The translations under genes and the position numbers were made by a program. Below are positions 1-8,070 of a stretch of 64,000 bases of DNA, in pieces; within the stretch, counting starts at the first letter, position 1, and each line of letters starts with the position of its first letter. Origin of the DNA: Treponema sp. (lineage in GTDB: Bacteria; Spirochaetota; Spirochaetia; Treponematales; Treponemataceae). Location: assembly GCA_024698325.1 (NCBI GenBank), contig JAILRG010000076.1, forward strand, positions 1-64,000, written 5' to 3'. A model generated the notes under the pieces. That model worked only from the letters and a program-made list of their open reading frames with translations. It searched no databases and was not told the origin of the DNA.

Positions 1-1127
1 TAGGGCTGTCCAAGGTCAAAGTTGTACGAAGGAATCTGCACTTCTTTTCCGTCAAAGAGATCGACAAGATTCTTGTTCAAAAGCTCGATGTCGAGCGCTT
101 CAAGGCACTCGTAGTCATAGTTTCCGTTCTCGTCTTTGGGATTCTTGTCGCGGCCCACATAGTAGTTGTCGAGGCTGATGACGCGCGGGGTATAGCCGAG
201 CGCCTGCAGGTGAAGCGAAAGCTTTTTTGCCGACGTGGTTTTGCCCGACGATGAGGGACCGGCAATCAGGACGACCTTTACGCCACCCCGTTTGTGAATC
301 TGTGTTGCCGTTTCGGCAAAGTTCTGTGCCTGGAAAGTCTCGGTGATGTCGATAAAGTCGTTGATTTTGCGGTTTGCAATCAGCTCGTTGATTGCTGCAA
401 TTGAAGTCACACCGACCTGCTTTCCCCAGGCCTTGTATTTCTTGTAGGTCTGGACAATCTTGGGGTGGTCGGTGAATTCCGGCACCTGGTCAGGGAATCG
501 GCTGTTGGGGAACTGGAGCACAAAGCCGTCTTCATAGGGAAGCAGCTTGAATGTCTTGATTTTTCCCGTGCGGTTCACCAGCGGTCCGATGTTCATGTCG
601 CTGTAGCCGTCGAGCGTGTTCACAATCATCTTTTCGGGATTGATGTAGTCCAGCTGCTTGCGGGTCTCGTACTGGCGGTTTTTGTCCATCAGCACTTTAG
701 CCTGCGCATAGGAGATGACGTTGCGCTCGATGGGCTTGTTTGCGGCAACAATCGCGTGCATCTCTTTTTCCAGCGCCTTAAGCTCCTTTTCGGTCACGGG
801 CGTGTCGGACTCAAAGACGTAGTAGAATGCGTAGCCGATACTGTGGCCGACAATCAGGCGCTTGTCGGGATGCAGCTTGTTTGCCGCCGCCGCAAGGATA
901 AAGCAGAGCGTGCGCCGGTAAGCCGCCGCGCCCTCCGACGAGTTGAAATAAATCGGCTCGATATAGGAGTCGAACTGAATGCGTGCATTGAGAGACGTTA
1001 CCTTGTTGTTCACCAACAGGGCAGCCAGCTTTTCCTCGCCGCCATCAAAGTGCTCGGCGAGCGTCAGGGCGAGCGTATTGGGCTCGCAGGTGATAGTCTT
1101 ACCTGTTGAAAGTTTCAGTGTAATCAT
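1..1127 (-). CDS. Uridine-kinase-like protein with threonyl-tRNA-synthetase-like N-terminus (3' end cut by window edge)
   Basis: The frame is open from an ATG at 1127 down to base 1, so about 375 residues are visible and the C-terminus lies outside the window. Residues 1 to about 210 resemble the TGS and second additional domains of threonyl-tRNA synthetase; the stretch VGHSIGYAFYYVF is typical. A P-loop, GPSSSGKTT, lies at residues 290-298 and is followed by ISLDNYYV, as in phosphoribulokinase/uridine kinase family members. This two-part architecture is known for putative uridine kinases of spirochaetes and other bacteria; the family phosphorylates uridine or cytidine for pyrimidine salvage, but the role of the synthetase-like part is unclear. 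The ATG is preceded by TTGTAT, 17 nt, TATAAT and only 6 nt, with no Shine-Dalgarno sequence, so the mRNA may be leaderless. A long frame antisense to it (465-1109) is judged a shadow. Confidence 0.85.
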   Translation of the reverse strand, partial: MITLKLSTGKTITCEPNTLALTLAEHFDGGEEKLAALLVNNKVTSLNARIQFDSYIEPIYFNSSEGAAAYRRTLCFILAAAANKLHPDKRLIVGHSIGYAFYYVFESDTPVTEKELKALEKEMHAIVAANKPIERNVISYAQAKVLMDKNRQYETRKQLDYINPEKMIVNTLDGYSDMNIGPLVNRTGKIKTFKLLPYEDGFVLQFPNSRFPDQVPEFTDHPKIVQTYKKYKAWGKQVGVTSIAAINELIANRKINDFIDITETFQAQNFAETATQIHKRGGVKVVLIAGPSSSGKTTSAKKLSLHLQALGYTPRVISLDNYYVGRDKNPKDENGNYDYECLEALDIELLNKNLVDLFDGKEVQIPSYNFDLGQP

Positions 1128-1133
1128 GCTGAA

Positions 1134-1162
1134 ATTATACTACAGGTTTACTTAAAATACAA
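1134..1162 (-). promoter_or_regulatory. Promoter of uridine-kinase-like gene (leaderless type)
   Basis: Reading leftward: -35 TTGTAT (1162-1157), 17-nt spacer, -10 TATAAT (1139-1134). The ATG starts at 1127, six bases after the -10 box, so the predicted first transcribed base is the A of the start codon. Confidence 0.6.
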
Positions 1163-1204
1163 AGAGATTTTTAGAATGAGGGGAGGCTCGGTTCGTGTCT
1201 GCTG

Positions 1205-1678
1205 CTACTCTTCGTCCAGTTCGGGAATGCGCACTTTGAGGGCGGCCATGAAGTCTTCGCCGGAGACGCCCTGGCGCAGGCAGGCGAAGATGCAGTTGTC
1301 GCCGGCGACGGTGCCGAGCACTTCACCCATGCTCATGCTGTCGAGGGCGTTGGAGACGCTGCTGGCAAGTCCTGAGAAAGTCTTTATGACGACGATGTTG
1401 TCGTTCCATTCTATGCTGACGTAGCCGCGCAGAAAGTCCTGCACGAAAATCTGCTCGTTTTCGGGGTGCTCGTCTTCGCCGGGCAGGGTGTAGACGTAGC
1501 CGTTTGAACCGTCGGAGACTTTGCCGACTTTGAGGCGCTTTAAGTCGCGCGAAAGGGTCGCCTGCGTCACTTCATAGCCTTCCTGCTGCAAGTGGTTCAA
1601 AAGCTCTTCCTGGCTTTCGATGCGGTTATTCTTGATGAGCTTGCGGATTGCTTTTAGGCGCGACTGGCGTTCTTTCAT
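1205..1678 (-). CDS. argR: Arginine repressor ArgR
   Basis: The 157-residue product has the two-domain layout of ArgR. An N-terminal winged helix-turn-helix (residues 1-70, with SQEELLNHLQ and VTQATLSRDLKRL) binds ARG boxes. The C-terminal domain, with GTVAGDNCIF, hexamerises and binds arginine. I chose the ATG at 1678 because AGGGGAG lies just upstream and the residue count matches the family; a longer frame from 1720 would start inside the operator. The promoter carries a perfect dyad resembling ARG boxes, so autorepression is likely. No arginine biosynthesis genes are present in this window, so its other targets lie elsewhere. Confidence 0.93.
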   Translation of the reverse strand: MKERQSRLKAIRKLIKNNRIESQEELLNHLQQEGYEVTQATLSRDLKRLKVGKVSDGSNGYVYTLPGEDEHPENEQIFVQDFLRGYVSIEWNDNIVVIKTFSGLASSVSNALDSMSMGEVLGTVAGDNCIFACLRQGVSGEDFMAALKVRIPELDEE

Positions 1679-1709
1679 GTCTCTCCCCTGCGTGTGCGAG
1701 TTTAAGTAA

Positions 1710-1742
1710 TTTTTATGCATACATTATGCATAAAAATGCAGA
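1710..1742. promoter_or_regulatory. ArgR operator (paired ARG-box-like dyad) in the argR promoter
   Basis: A perfect inverted repeat with 12-bp arms TTTTTATGCATA (1710-1721) and TATGCATAAAAA (1725-1736) is separated by 3 bp. The right arm continues to TGCATAAAAATGCA (1727-1740), itself a dyad and close to the Bacillus ARG box core AATAAAAATGCA. The dyad covers the -10 region of the argR promoter. Confidence 0.65.
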
Positions 1743-1751
1743 TTGGGTCAA
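1723..1751 (-). promoter_or_regulatory. argR promoter
   Basis: Reading leftward: TTGACC (1751-1746), 17-nt spacer, CATAAT (1728-1723). The predicted start lies near 1716, giving a leader of about 38 nt that holds the AGGGGAG ribosome-binding site. The -10 box lies inside the ARG-box dyad. Confidence 0.55.
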
Positions 1752-1772
1752 TGCAGTGCGAACTCGGGGATT

Positions 1773-1891
1773 TTCAAGGGGCAGAGCCCCTTGAAGCGTG
1801 CCGGGAAGAGGTGGGGGCTAAAATATATGCACGGACGAAATTGCGCAGCAATTTCGTAGTTGAGATAAACGACATGGAGGTCGTTTATCTC
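1773..1891. repeat. Array of three perfect hairpins between mutS2 and argR
   Basis: Three consecutive perfect inverted repeats with unrelated stems: 1773-1795 (10-bp arms TTCAAGGGGC, loop AGA), 1835-1857 (10-bp arms ACGAAATTGC, loop GCA) and 1862-1891 (12-bp arms GAGATAAACGAC, loop ATGGAG). The last one overlaps the mutS2 stop codon (1885-1887). None has the U-tract of a classical terminator, though they may block transcript decay or read-through. Confidence 0.75.
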
Positions 1892-4584
1892 ATACTAACA
1901 TATGTCTTCCCGGTGCCGCCTTCTTCGGGGCGTGCAAAGTGGAACTCGGCGACGCCGGGGTAGCTGGCCAGGTAGTCCTGGACGGCCTGCTGCAGGACGC
2001 CGGTGCCTTTTCCGTGTACGATGCTGAATGATTTGAAGTTCTGGAGCGTGCACAGGTCAAGCTGGCGTTCGAGGACTTTGACGGCTTCTTCTGCCCTCAT
2101 GCCGAGGAGCTTTAACTCGAAGACGGGGCGTGCTTCCGCACTGCTTTTCATGAAGATGGCGTTCTCGCCGTCTGGTGCGGAGGAAAGCTCTATGCTGACG
2201 CTTGCTTTTTGCGGGGCGCTTGAGCCTTCCGTGGGAACGAGTACCATGTCGCGCTCTTTTACAGACATGCGGATGGCGCCTAGCTGTACAGTCCACACGC
2301 CGCGGCGCTCTTCGCGAATAAGGGTACCGCGTGTGCGGGAGGGGCCTGCAAATACTTCAGCTCCAGGTTCCCATACGGGCGTTGGCACGGCTTCTTTTTT
2401 GCGTGCGTCTTTTGGCGTAAGCTGTGCAATAAGCGCATCGCTGTAGGTGCTTTTTGCGGCGGCGAATGCCTCTTTGTTGCTTGCGCGCGACTTTTTCTTG
2501 CTCTTTCCGGCAGTGCGCCTGCCGCTTTCGCCGGGCAGGATGAGTATGCCGTTATCGCTCCTGACGCCGCGCTCTTTTTCGGCCGCGGCAGAGCGTGCCT
2601 GTTTTTCCAGCGCGGCTTTGCGCGCATCGAGTGCGGCTTCTTCATCTTCTAGCAGCTTTTCTGAAGCTTCTTCGGCTTTTCCCAGCTCTGTGATAAAAGC
2701 TTTTGCGCGGAGCGTTTTCTCGCGCGTAATCTCACCTTCACGCAAGGTCCGGATTAGGTTTTCAAGACGGCGGCGGGTTTCGGCGACAAAGCGCGAGTCG
2801 GCTCTCTTTTCCCGCTCTTTAATTTCATGCTCGTTCTGCTTAAGGCGAAGCTCTAAAAGATCAAGCTTACGCTGCTTTTCGTTCTGTGCTCTTTCCCGGT
2901 TTTTGTGCTCTAAGAGTATACGGTCAGCTTCGGCGTGCTTTTCGACAAGGCCGTTAATCAGCTTGCTTACGTCTGCCTGCTCGTTTACCAGATAGCTCTT
3001 TGCCTGCGAAAGCACATCGGCGGGAAGGCCGCTGTGTGTGGCGATGTCGAGTGCGTGACTTTCGCCGGGAATGCCCATGCGGAGGCGGTAGGTGGGCTTG
3101 AGCGTTTCTGCGTCAAAGTCGACCGAGGCGTTTATGCAGGCGGCGTTTGTGTAGCCGTAGTTTTTTAAGATGCCGTGGTGGGTCGTCACAAGCACAAAGG
3201 CACCGCGCGCGATGAGTGCGTCGAGCACGGCCATGGCTATGGCGCCGCCTTCCTGCGGGTCTGTGCCGCTTGCAAGCTCGTCTAGGAGCACAAGGCTTTC
3301 GGCGGTCGCACCGCAGGAGATGTCGAGGGCGGAGGCAATGTTTTTCATGTGGGCACTGAATGTCGAAAGCGATTGGTCGATGCTCTGCTCGTCTCCGATG
3401 TCTGCGAATACGTTGTCAAAAAGCGGAAGACGGGTGCCGTCGGATGCCGGGACGGGAAAGCCTGCCTGGTTCAGCATGGCAAAAAGCGCAAATGTTTTTA
3501 GCGTGACAGTCTTTCCGCCTGTGTTCGGCCCGGTGATGATGAGCACGCGCTTTTCCGGCAGGCAGCGTATGTCAATCGGGACGGCCTTGCTTCCTAAAAG
3601 CGGGTGCCGTGCCTGCAGCAAAAGCGGGGGCAGGACCTCGCCGCGGTTATCTCTGCTTCCGGTGCATTCGAGCGCATATACGGCGCGGTGTGCTTCTCCC
3701 CATCGTGAAGCGGCAAGCGTTGTATCTAAAAAAAGCATGATGGAAAGCGCTTGGCGCAAATCTTCGGCAAGCGGCTTAATCTGTGCGGTCGTCTCGGCGC
3801 AAATTTTTCGCGTTTCTGCGAGCAGGTGAAACTCTTCCTGCACAAGCTCGTTGTTTTTGCGCACGACTTCTTCCGGCTCGATGTAGACGGTCTGGCCGCT
3901 TTGGCTTACCTCATGCACGATGCCATGAACGCGCGACTTTTGCGAAGCCTTTACTGCAAGCACCTGCCGGTCAGCTCGGTATGCGGGTACGTTCGCCTCG
4001 AGCACATTCGTTAAAAGCGAGGTATCGCTTGTGTAGCGCTTTATCTCGCGTTCTATGTCGGCGTGAATCTTTGCGATTTTTGCGCGGATTTCGCGCAGGG
4101 CGGGAAGGTCGCGCAGCTGGCCGTCTTTGTCGAGGATGCGGTCGATTGCGTTCACGGCTTCTAATGCCGCCTGCGTGGGAAGAAGCGCCGTTTTTTCAGG
4201 CAGGCGCTTTAAGGAAAGCAGCGGCGAACGGGATTCGACCATGTGTCTGACCGAAAGCACGCTGCGCGAAAAAGTGAGCACGTCGTAAAGCTGGGTGGTG
4301 TCGAGGGCTGCTCCCTCAGCACTTGCAAGGTACAGGCTCTGCCTTACCGGCTGCCAGCCCTCTAAAAGCGTGCCGCTCCTTGCTGCCTGCGCGCTTTGCG
4401 CGTCGTTCATGAGAGCCATCCAGTCTTCGCCGGTCTCTTTAAGCTCGATTATCGCCTCGTGGTCAGCGGGAGGAAGCGGATCCCGATGTAAAAGTGCGTC
4501 TTTTCCTTCAGGGCTTACGCACCATCCGCTTATGTCTTCTCGTATCGTGTAAAAGGCAAGTTCGTCTAAGGTCTTCGTGTTCAT
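1885..4584 (-). CDS. mutS2: Endonuclease MutS2
   Basis: The 899-residue product has the MutS2 architecture: a MutS-like core, a Walker A GPNTGGKT at 352-359, a Walker B LVLLDE near 431-436 followed by LASGTDP, a long charged coiled-coil region (about 520-720), and a C-terminal Smr nuclease domain with HGKGTGVLQ near residue 863. It lacks the mismatch-recognition domain of MutS. The family acts on recombination intermediates and, in Bacillus, on collided ribosomes. It is longer than the usual 780 residues or so, mostly in the Lys/Ala/Glu-rich linker before the Smr domain. The gene lies 38 bp downstream of rsgA in the same direction, and no clear Shine-Dalgarno sequence precedes its ATG. Confidence 0.95.
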   Translation of the reverse strand: MNTKTLDELAFYTIREDISGWCVSPEGKDALLHRDPLPPADHEAIIELKETGEDWMALMNDAQSAQAARSGTLLEGWQPVRQSLYLASAEGAALDTTQLYDVLTFSRSVLSVRHMVESRSPLLSLKRLPEKTALLPTQAALEAVNAIDRILDKDGQLRDLPALREIRAKIAKIHADIEREIKRYTSDTSLLTNVLEANVPAYRADRQVLAVKASQKSRVHGIVHEVSQSGQTVYIEPEEVVRKNNELVQEEFHLLAETRKICAETTAQIKPLAEDLRQALSIMLFLDTTLAASRWGEAHRAVYALECTGSRDNRGEVLPPLLLQARHPLLGSKAVPIDIRCLPEKRVLIITGPNTGGKTVTLKTFALFAMLNQAGFPVPASDGTRLPLFDNVFADIGDEQSIDQSLSTFSAHMKNIASALDISCGATAESLVLLDELASGTDPQEGGAIAMAVLDALIARGAFVLVTTHHGILKNYGYTNAACINASVDFDAETLKPTYRLRMGIPGESHALDIATHSGLPADVLSQAKSYLVNEQADVSKLINGLVEKHAEADRILLEHKNRERAQNEKQRKLDLLELRLKQNEHEIKEREKRADSRFVAETRRRLENLIRTLREGEITREKTLRAKAFITELGKAEEASEKLLEDEEAALDARKAALEKQARSAAAEKERGVRSDNGILILPGESGRRTAGKSKKKSRASNKEAFAAAKSTYSDALIAQLTPKDARKKEAVPTPVWEPGAEVFAGPSRTRGTLIREERRGVWTVQLGAIRMSVKERDMVLVPTEGSSAPQKASVSIELSSAPDGENAIFMKSSAEARPVFELKLLGMRAEEAVKVLERQLDLCTLQNFKSFSIVHGKGTGVLQQAVQDYLASYPGVAEFHFARPEEGGTGKTYVSMR

Positions 4585-4622
4585 AGTGAGTCAGTATCTA
4601 AAAAATGGATGAAGAGGAGCGT

Positions 4623-5618
4623 TTAGTCGCTCCAGCTTCCCGTGCGGATTTCTTCGGCGATGCGCTTCCAGCTGTCGTAGCGCTCTTCGCTTACAGCGCC
4701 AGCATAGACGGCCTCGAGGATTTTGCAGCCGGCCTCGCTGTTGTGGGTACAGCTTAAGCCGTAGGTGCATTTTCCTACCAGCGGCCGCATTTCGCGGAAA
4801 TACAGTGCTAAATCAGTTGATTCGATGTCGTGCAGCACAAAACGGCGTACGCCGGGTGTGTCGATTATCGACGCATACACGTTTGAAAGTCCGTCTACAA
4901 GCGACTCATTCAAATGAATGTGCATGAGTGAGCCTTTTGTCGTCGTGTGCGTGCCGCGGCCGTATTTTTGAGAAAGGCTTCCCGTGCGCAGTACACATGC
5001 GGAGTCCAGCACATTTATCAGACTTGATTTTCCAACGCCGCTTTGTCCCACAAAGGCAGAAAGCTTATTCTGTAAAAGTTCTGCCAGTTCCGTCATGCCC
5101 TCGCCGGTTTTTGCCGAAACGCGGATGACTCGGTAGCCGATGTCCTGCCAGATGGAAAGCCTGTTTTGAAAATCCATGTCCTGAGAAGAATCCAGGTCGT
5201 ATTTGTTTACAAGAATTATAGGATTGAGTTCCTGATATTCAGCCTGCGCTAATTCGCGGTCAATAAAGCGGGCGCGAAAGGGAGGCTCATCTGGAGTGGT
5301 TACCAGGACCAGATTGTCGATATTTGCTGCAAGGATCTGCGGACAGCGCCCCTTTACATTCCACCGCACGAATTTGTTTTTGCGGGGAAGGAGCGAAAGA
5401 ATCTGGCCTTTGTGTGCATCCAGTTCATCTTCTTCTATTTCAACCCGGTCGCCGGGCGCAAGCGGATTGTAATACTTTATGTCGGTAGTAAGCCGCTTGC
5501 TTTTGAGCGTGCATGAACGTATATGAGGGCCGCTCGAAGCGTCTCCTCCCGCGTCGTCACATTCCACATCGAATACATTGTTGCTGCCGTCTAAGACGGT
5601 GCCGGTAACAGTTCCCAT
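4623..5618 (-). CDS. rsgA: Ribosome small-subunit GTPase RsgA
   Basis: The 331-residue product shows the circularly permuted GTPase order of RsgA (YjeQ/EngC): an N-terminal OB-fold, then NKYD (G4, about residue 138), then GQSGVGKSS (G1, about 191), then DTPG (G3, about 253). The C-terminal zinc motif is visible as CTYGLSCTHNSEAGC, giving the Cys/Cys/His/Cys ligands. RsgA helps late maturation of the 30S subunit. TTGCGT, 17 nt and TAACAT lie just upstream with only 9 nt between -10 box and ATG and no Shine-Dalgarno, so the leader is at most 2-3 nt. mutS2 follows as a probable operon partner. Confidence 0.95.
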   Translation of the reverse strand: MGTVTGTVLDGSNNVFDVECDDAGGDASSGPHIRSCTLKSKRLTTDIKYYNPLAPGDRVEIEEDELDAHKGQILSLLPRKNKFVRWNVKGRCPQILAANIDNLVLVTTPDEPPFRARFIDRELAQAEYQELNPIILVNKYDLDSSQDMDFQNRLSIWQDIGYRVIRVSAKTGEGMTELAELLQNKLSAFVGQSGVGKSSLINVLDSACVLRTGSLSQKYGRGTHTTTKGSLMHIHLNESLVDGLSNVYASIIDTPGVRRFVLHDIESTDLALYFREMRPLVGKCTYGLSCTHNSEAGCKILEAVYAGAVSEERYDSWKRIAEEIRTGSWSD

Positions 5619-5627
5619 ACGGCTTTT

Positions 5628-5656
5628 ATGTTAAACGAATACGCTTTTTTACGCAA
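5628..5656 (-). promoter_or_regulatory. rsgA promoter (near-leaderless)
   Basis: Reading leftward: TTGCGT (5656-5651), 17-nt spacer, TAACAT (5633-5628), then 9 nt to the ATG at 5618. Confidence 0.45.
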
Positions 5657-5722
5657 GAAGCACGGGCAAAGGTGTAGGCGGAAGGGCTTGCAGGCGTGGA
5701 AAGAGGAAGTATAAAAATAGTC

Positions 5723-5750
5723 TTGACGAAACGGGGGGGGGGTATATTCT
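5723..5750 (+). promoter_or_regulatory. Promoter with a G10 tract in its spacer
   Basis: TTGACG (5723-5728) is followed by AAAC and ten consecutive G (5733-5742), then TATATT (5743-5748; spacer 14) or TATTCT (5745-5750; spacer 16). A homopolymer of this length inside the -35/-10 spacer can change length by slipped-strand mispairing and so alter promoter strength. Comparable poly-G promoter tracts control tpr genes in Treponema pallidum. Confidence 0.7.
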
Positions 5751-5779
5751 TGTCCTCTATAAATTCAAGGAGAGACAGT

Positions 5780-7984
5780 ATGAAAAAAACTTGTTCTGTA
5801 TTGAAAGGGCTTCTGCTTTTAGGCATAGGAAGCCTCTTCTTCTCCTGCGACGGAATCGTTGCAGGAGACACGATTAACAGCTATGTAACGACAAAAGTGC
5901 AGGCTGTCAATATAACGGCAAACGCCTATCCGGGCGTTAACCTGCTGACCTGGAAAGCCGTAAATGATGTGGACAGCTACACCGTGTATCGTACGGTTTC
6001 TGGCGGACACATAGAGGAAGATGTGACCGAGAACGCTTCTCTGCGTTACTATTATGATACGGATATCCAGGAAGGAACGACCTACACCTATCGTATCGTT
6101 GCCCATCCTGCAGACAAAACGGTGCATGATGATTCTGAGAAAACCGTGACGCTGACCACTGCAAAAACTGCTGCAGAAGGTGAGAATCTGCGTGGTACCT
6201 GGGCGCCGGAAACAACGGTATTCAGAGAGCTTGCCAACTATGAGGTTTGGGATGGAGATTACACCGGCTCCACTGATGTTTCTGCACAGCTTCTGAAGAA
6301 AGCTGGAAACATTGTGCGGGCAAGCTTTGCGGTAAAACCTTATGCAAAATACACCGTATATCTGAGCACGGCCGGTCAGTACTACGGTGTATACCTTGGT
6401 AACGAAACGCTTTGCGAAGACAAAGTCTCTTTCTTTGGTTTTGAATATGATAAAACTGCAACCGTAGACCTTACGGCGCTCTATGGCAGCCAAAAGGTGG
6501 TGACGGTCGTTGCAACTCCACTGAATGAAACGCTCTATGGAAGCTCCTATTTTAATTCATCAACGATAACCGTTCCTTTGTTTGCTGATACGCCTACTGC
6601 TGTTGCCCTGGATGACAGTGGAAATCCGCTTATCAGTGCTATGTGGACGAACAGTGGTTCCTATTCTGCAACAGCCCGTGTGTCTTTTTCTCCCTATGTG
6701 TCTGGTGGAGAAGAATGTCCAGTAAGCGAGTACAGCATTTATACGGCATGTTACACAAGCACTGGAGAGCTTGTTATGCGTGAGTCCCCCATCGGCGAAG
6801 GGAGAACAATAGTGCATGCAGAAATATCGTCTTATAACCCAATTTCTAAAGATAGTGATAAAACAACGGAAAGCCAGAGTGTATATTATCGCGACATAAC
6901 TGTAGATAAAAGCATTGAAGGCCTTTCGACCGTACGCATCTATGTGGTTCTCAATCATTACGGCTCTCTTGCTACCAGCACCATTGATCTGAGCCTGCCG
7001 GATACAGCAGACGCTGACTGGGGCTATAAGCCGTACACAGATACGAGCGCAGTATCAACCATTGCTATTACCGATGTTGTCATCAATACAGACGGCAGCG
7101 TAAGCATTACGGCAAAAACTAATTATTCCTACTTAGACGGGATAAGCTGTTCATTTGGTTCTTTCAGTACTAAAAATGCAGCCCTTGCCTCTGTCAGCGG
7201 AGAGCTTTCGACAGCACTGACGGTATCGAAGGAAAGTGACTATGTATGGACGGCGAAAACGTCCACAGATGCACTGGAAGGCGAAAAATACTATGTATTC
7301 CGCTGTGCATATACACACTGGGGAACTGCTGTAGATCTGTTTATTGCAAGAGTGCATTGTGTAAATCAGGAACAGAAGGTGTATTACTGGGAAGTTGTGC
7401 CGGGCTATGAACCGGAAAACTATGAGGAGCTGGGAACGCTGTCGGTAGCCTTTGAGCCTGACATAACGGATGCAACATATAATGCCATCACCATACGCTG
7501 TGAGGCAGAGAATGCGGTCCGTTATTTTTTAGCAGCCAGCCGGTATTCTTATAGTTCTTCTTATGATTGGACTCAGATTATAACAGACGCCGGGTACCGG
7601 GATGAATCTGTTGCTGGAAAAAGCTCTGCCTCCTTATACTACACTGTTGCTGCTGTCGGTAATTACGGCGGTGCCACGGTAAAGTGTTCTAACGGTACGA
7701 TTAAGGTTCCGGTTGTATCGTTTGACAGCGCAACAAAAACGCTGTCATGGGACGCTGTTTCAACTGCAGCCGGATACTATGTCTATTGTGCAGAGTCGGA
7801 AGCAGAACTTTCCTCATGCTCACTGACAGATGAAAACGTTGTCCTTGTAAGCGGTATAAGCTATACTATTCCGGATAGTGCTTTGACTGCTGGCGACCGC
7901 TACTTTGCAGTAAGGGCATACAAAAAAATTGATGATGCATATGTGTATTCAGCGTTAAGCACTGCATATCACGCTGAAAACTAA
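5780..7984 (+). CDS. Large FN3-like surface lipoprotein, probably phase-variable
   Basis: I start this 734-residue protein at the ATG at 5780, where AAGGAG gives a ribosome-binding site; an upstream extension to 5696 would cross the promoter. A lipoprotein signal peptide of about 22 residues ends in the lipobox LFFSC. The mature part has fibronectin type III-like modules: LLTWKAVNDVDSYTVYR near the N-terminus and LSWDAVSTAAGYYVYC near the C-terminus, with beta-rich sequence between. There are no catalytic motifs I recognise. It is probably exposed at the cell surface or in the periplasm, and its function is unknown. The promoter carries a G10 tract. It is transcribed alone and ends at a strong terminator shared with the convergent cstA-type gene. 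Confidence 0.8.
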   Translation: MKKTCSVLKGLLLLGIGSLFFSCDGIVAGDTINSYVTTKVQAVNITANAYPGVNLLTWKAVNDVDSYTVYRTVSGGHIEEDVTENASLRYYYDTDIQEGTTYTYRIVAHPADKTVHDDSEKTVTLTTAKTAAEGENLRGTWAPETTVFRELANYEVWDGDYTGSTDVSAQLLKKAGNIVRASFAVKPYAKYTVYLSTAGQYYGVYLGNETLCEDKVSFFGFEYDKTATVDLTALYGSQKVVTVVATPLNETLYGSSYFNSSTITVPLFADTPTAVALDDSGNPLISAMWTNSGSYSATARVSFSPYVSGGEECPVSEYSIYTACYTSTGELVMRESPIGEGRTIVHAEISSYNPISKDSDKTTESQSVYYRDITVDKSIEGLSTVRIYVVLNHYGSLATSTIDLSLPDTADADWGYKPYTDTSAVSTIAITDVVINTDGSVSITAKTNYSYLDGISCSFGSFSTKNAALASVSGELSTALTVSKESDYVWTAKTSTDALEGEKYYVFRCAYTHWGTAVDLFIARVHCVNQEQKVYYWEVVPGYEPENYEELGTLSVAFEPDITDATYNAITIRCEAENAVRYFLAASRYSYSSSYDWTQIITDAGYRDESVAGKSSASLYYTVAAVGNYGGATVKCSNGTIKVPVVSFDSATKTLSWDAVSTAAGYYVYCAESEAELSSCSLTDENVVLVSGISYTIPDSALTAGDRYFAVRAYKKIDDAYVYSALSTAYHAEN

Positions 7985-8012
7985 TTCCGCCTGATAAAGG
8001 CTTGGTAAGGAG

Positions 8013-8052
8013 AAAAAGAGCCGCTTCCTTTTTACAGGAAGCGGCTTTTCTC
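8013..8052. terminator. Bidirectional rho-independent terminator
   Basis: An 11-bp perfect stem, AGCCGCTTCCT (8019-8029) with AGGAAGCGGCT (8036-8046) and a 6-nt loop, is flanked by A-rich and T-rich tracts. It serves both the lipoprotein gene and the convergent CstA-type gene. Confidence 0.9.
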
Positions 8053-8070
8053 GTTTACCGAAAAACGAGT

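Noticed and set aside
465-1109. A 214-codon open frame on the plus strand
   Set aside because: It lies antisense to the uridine-kinase-like gene, which has clear family motifs; composition suggests a shadow.
4585-4622. Separate promoter for mutS2
   Set aside because: A GATACT lies 8 nt before the ATG but no -35 box is placed correctly, and the 38-bp gap after rsgA fits an operon.
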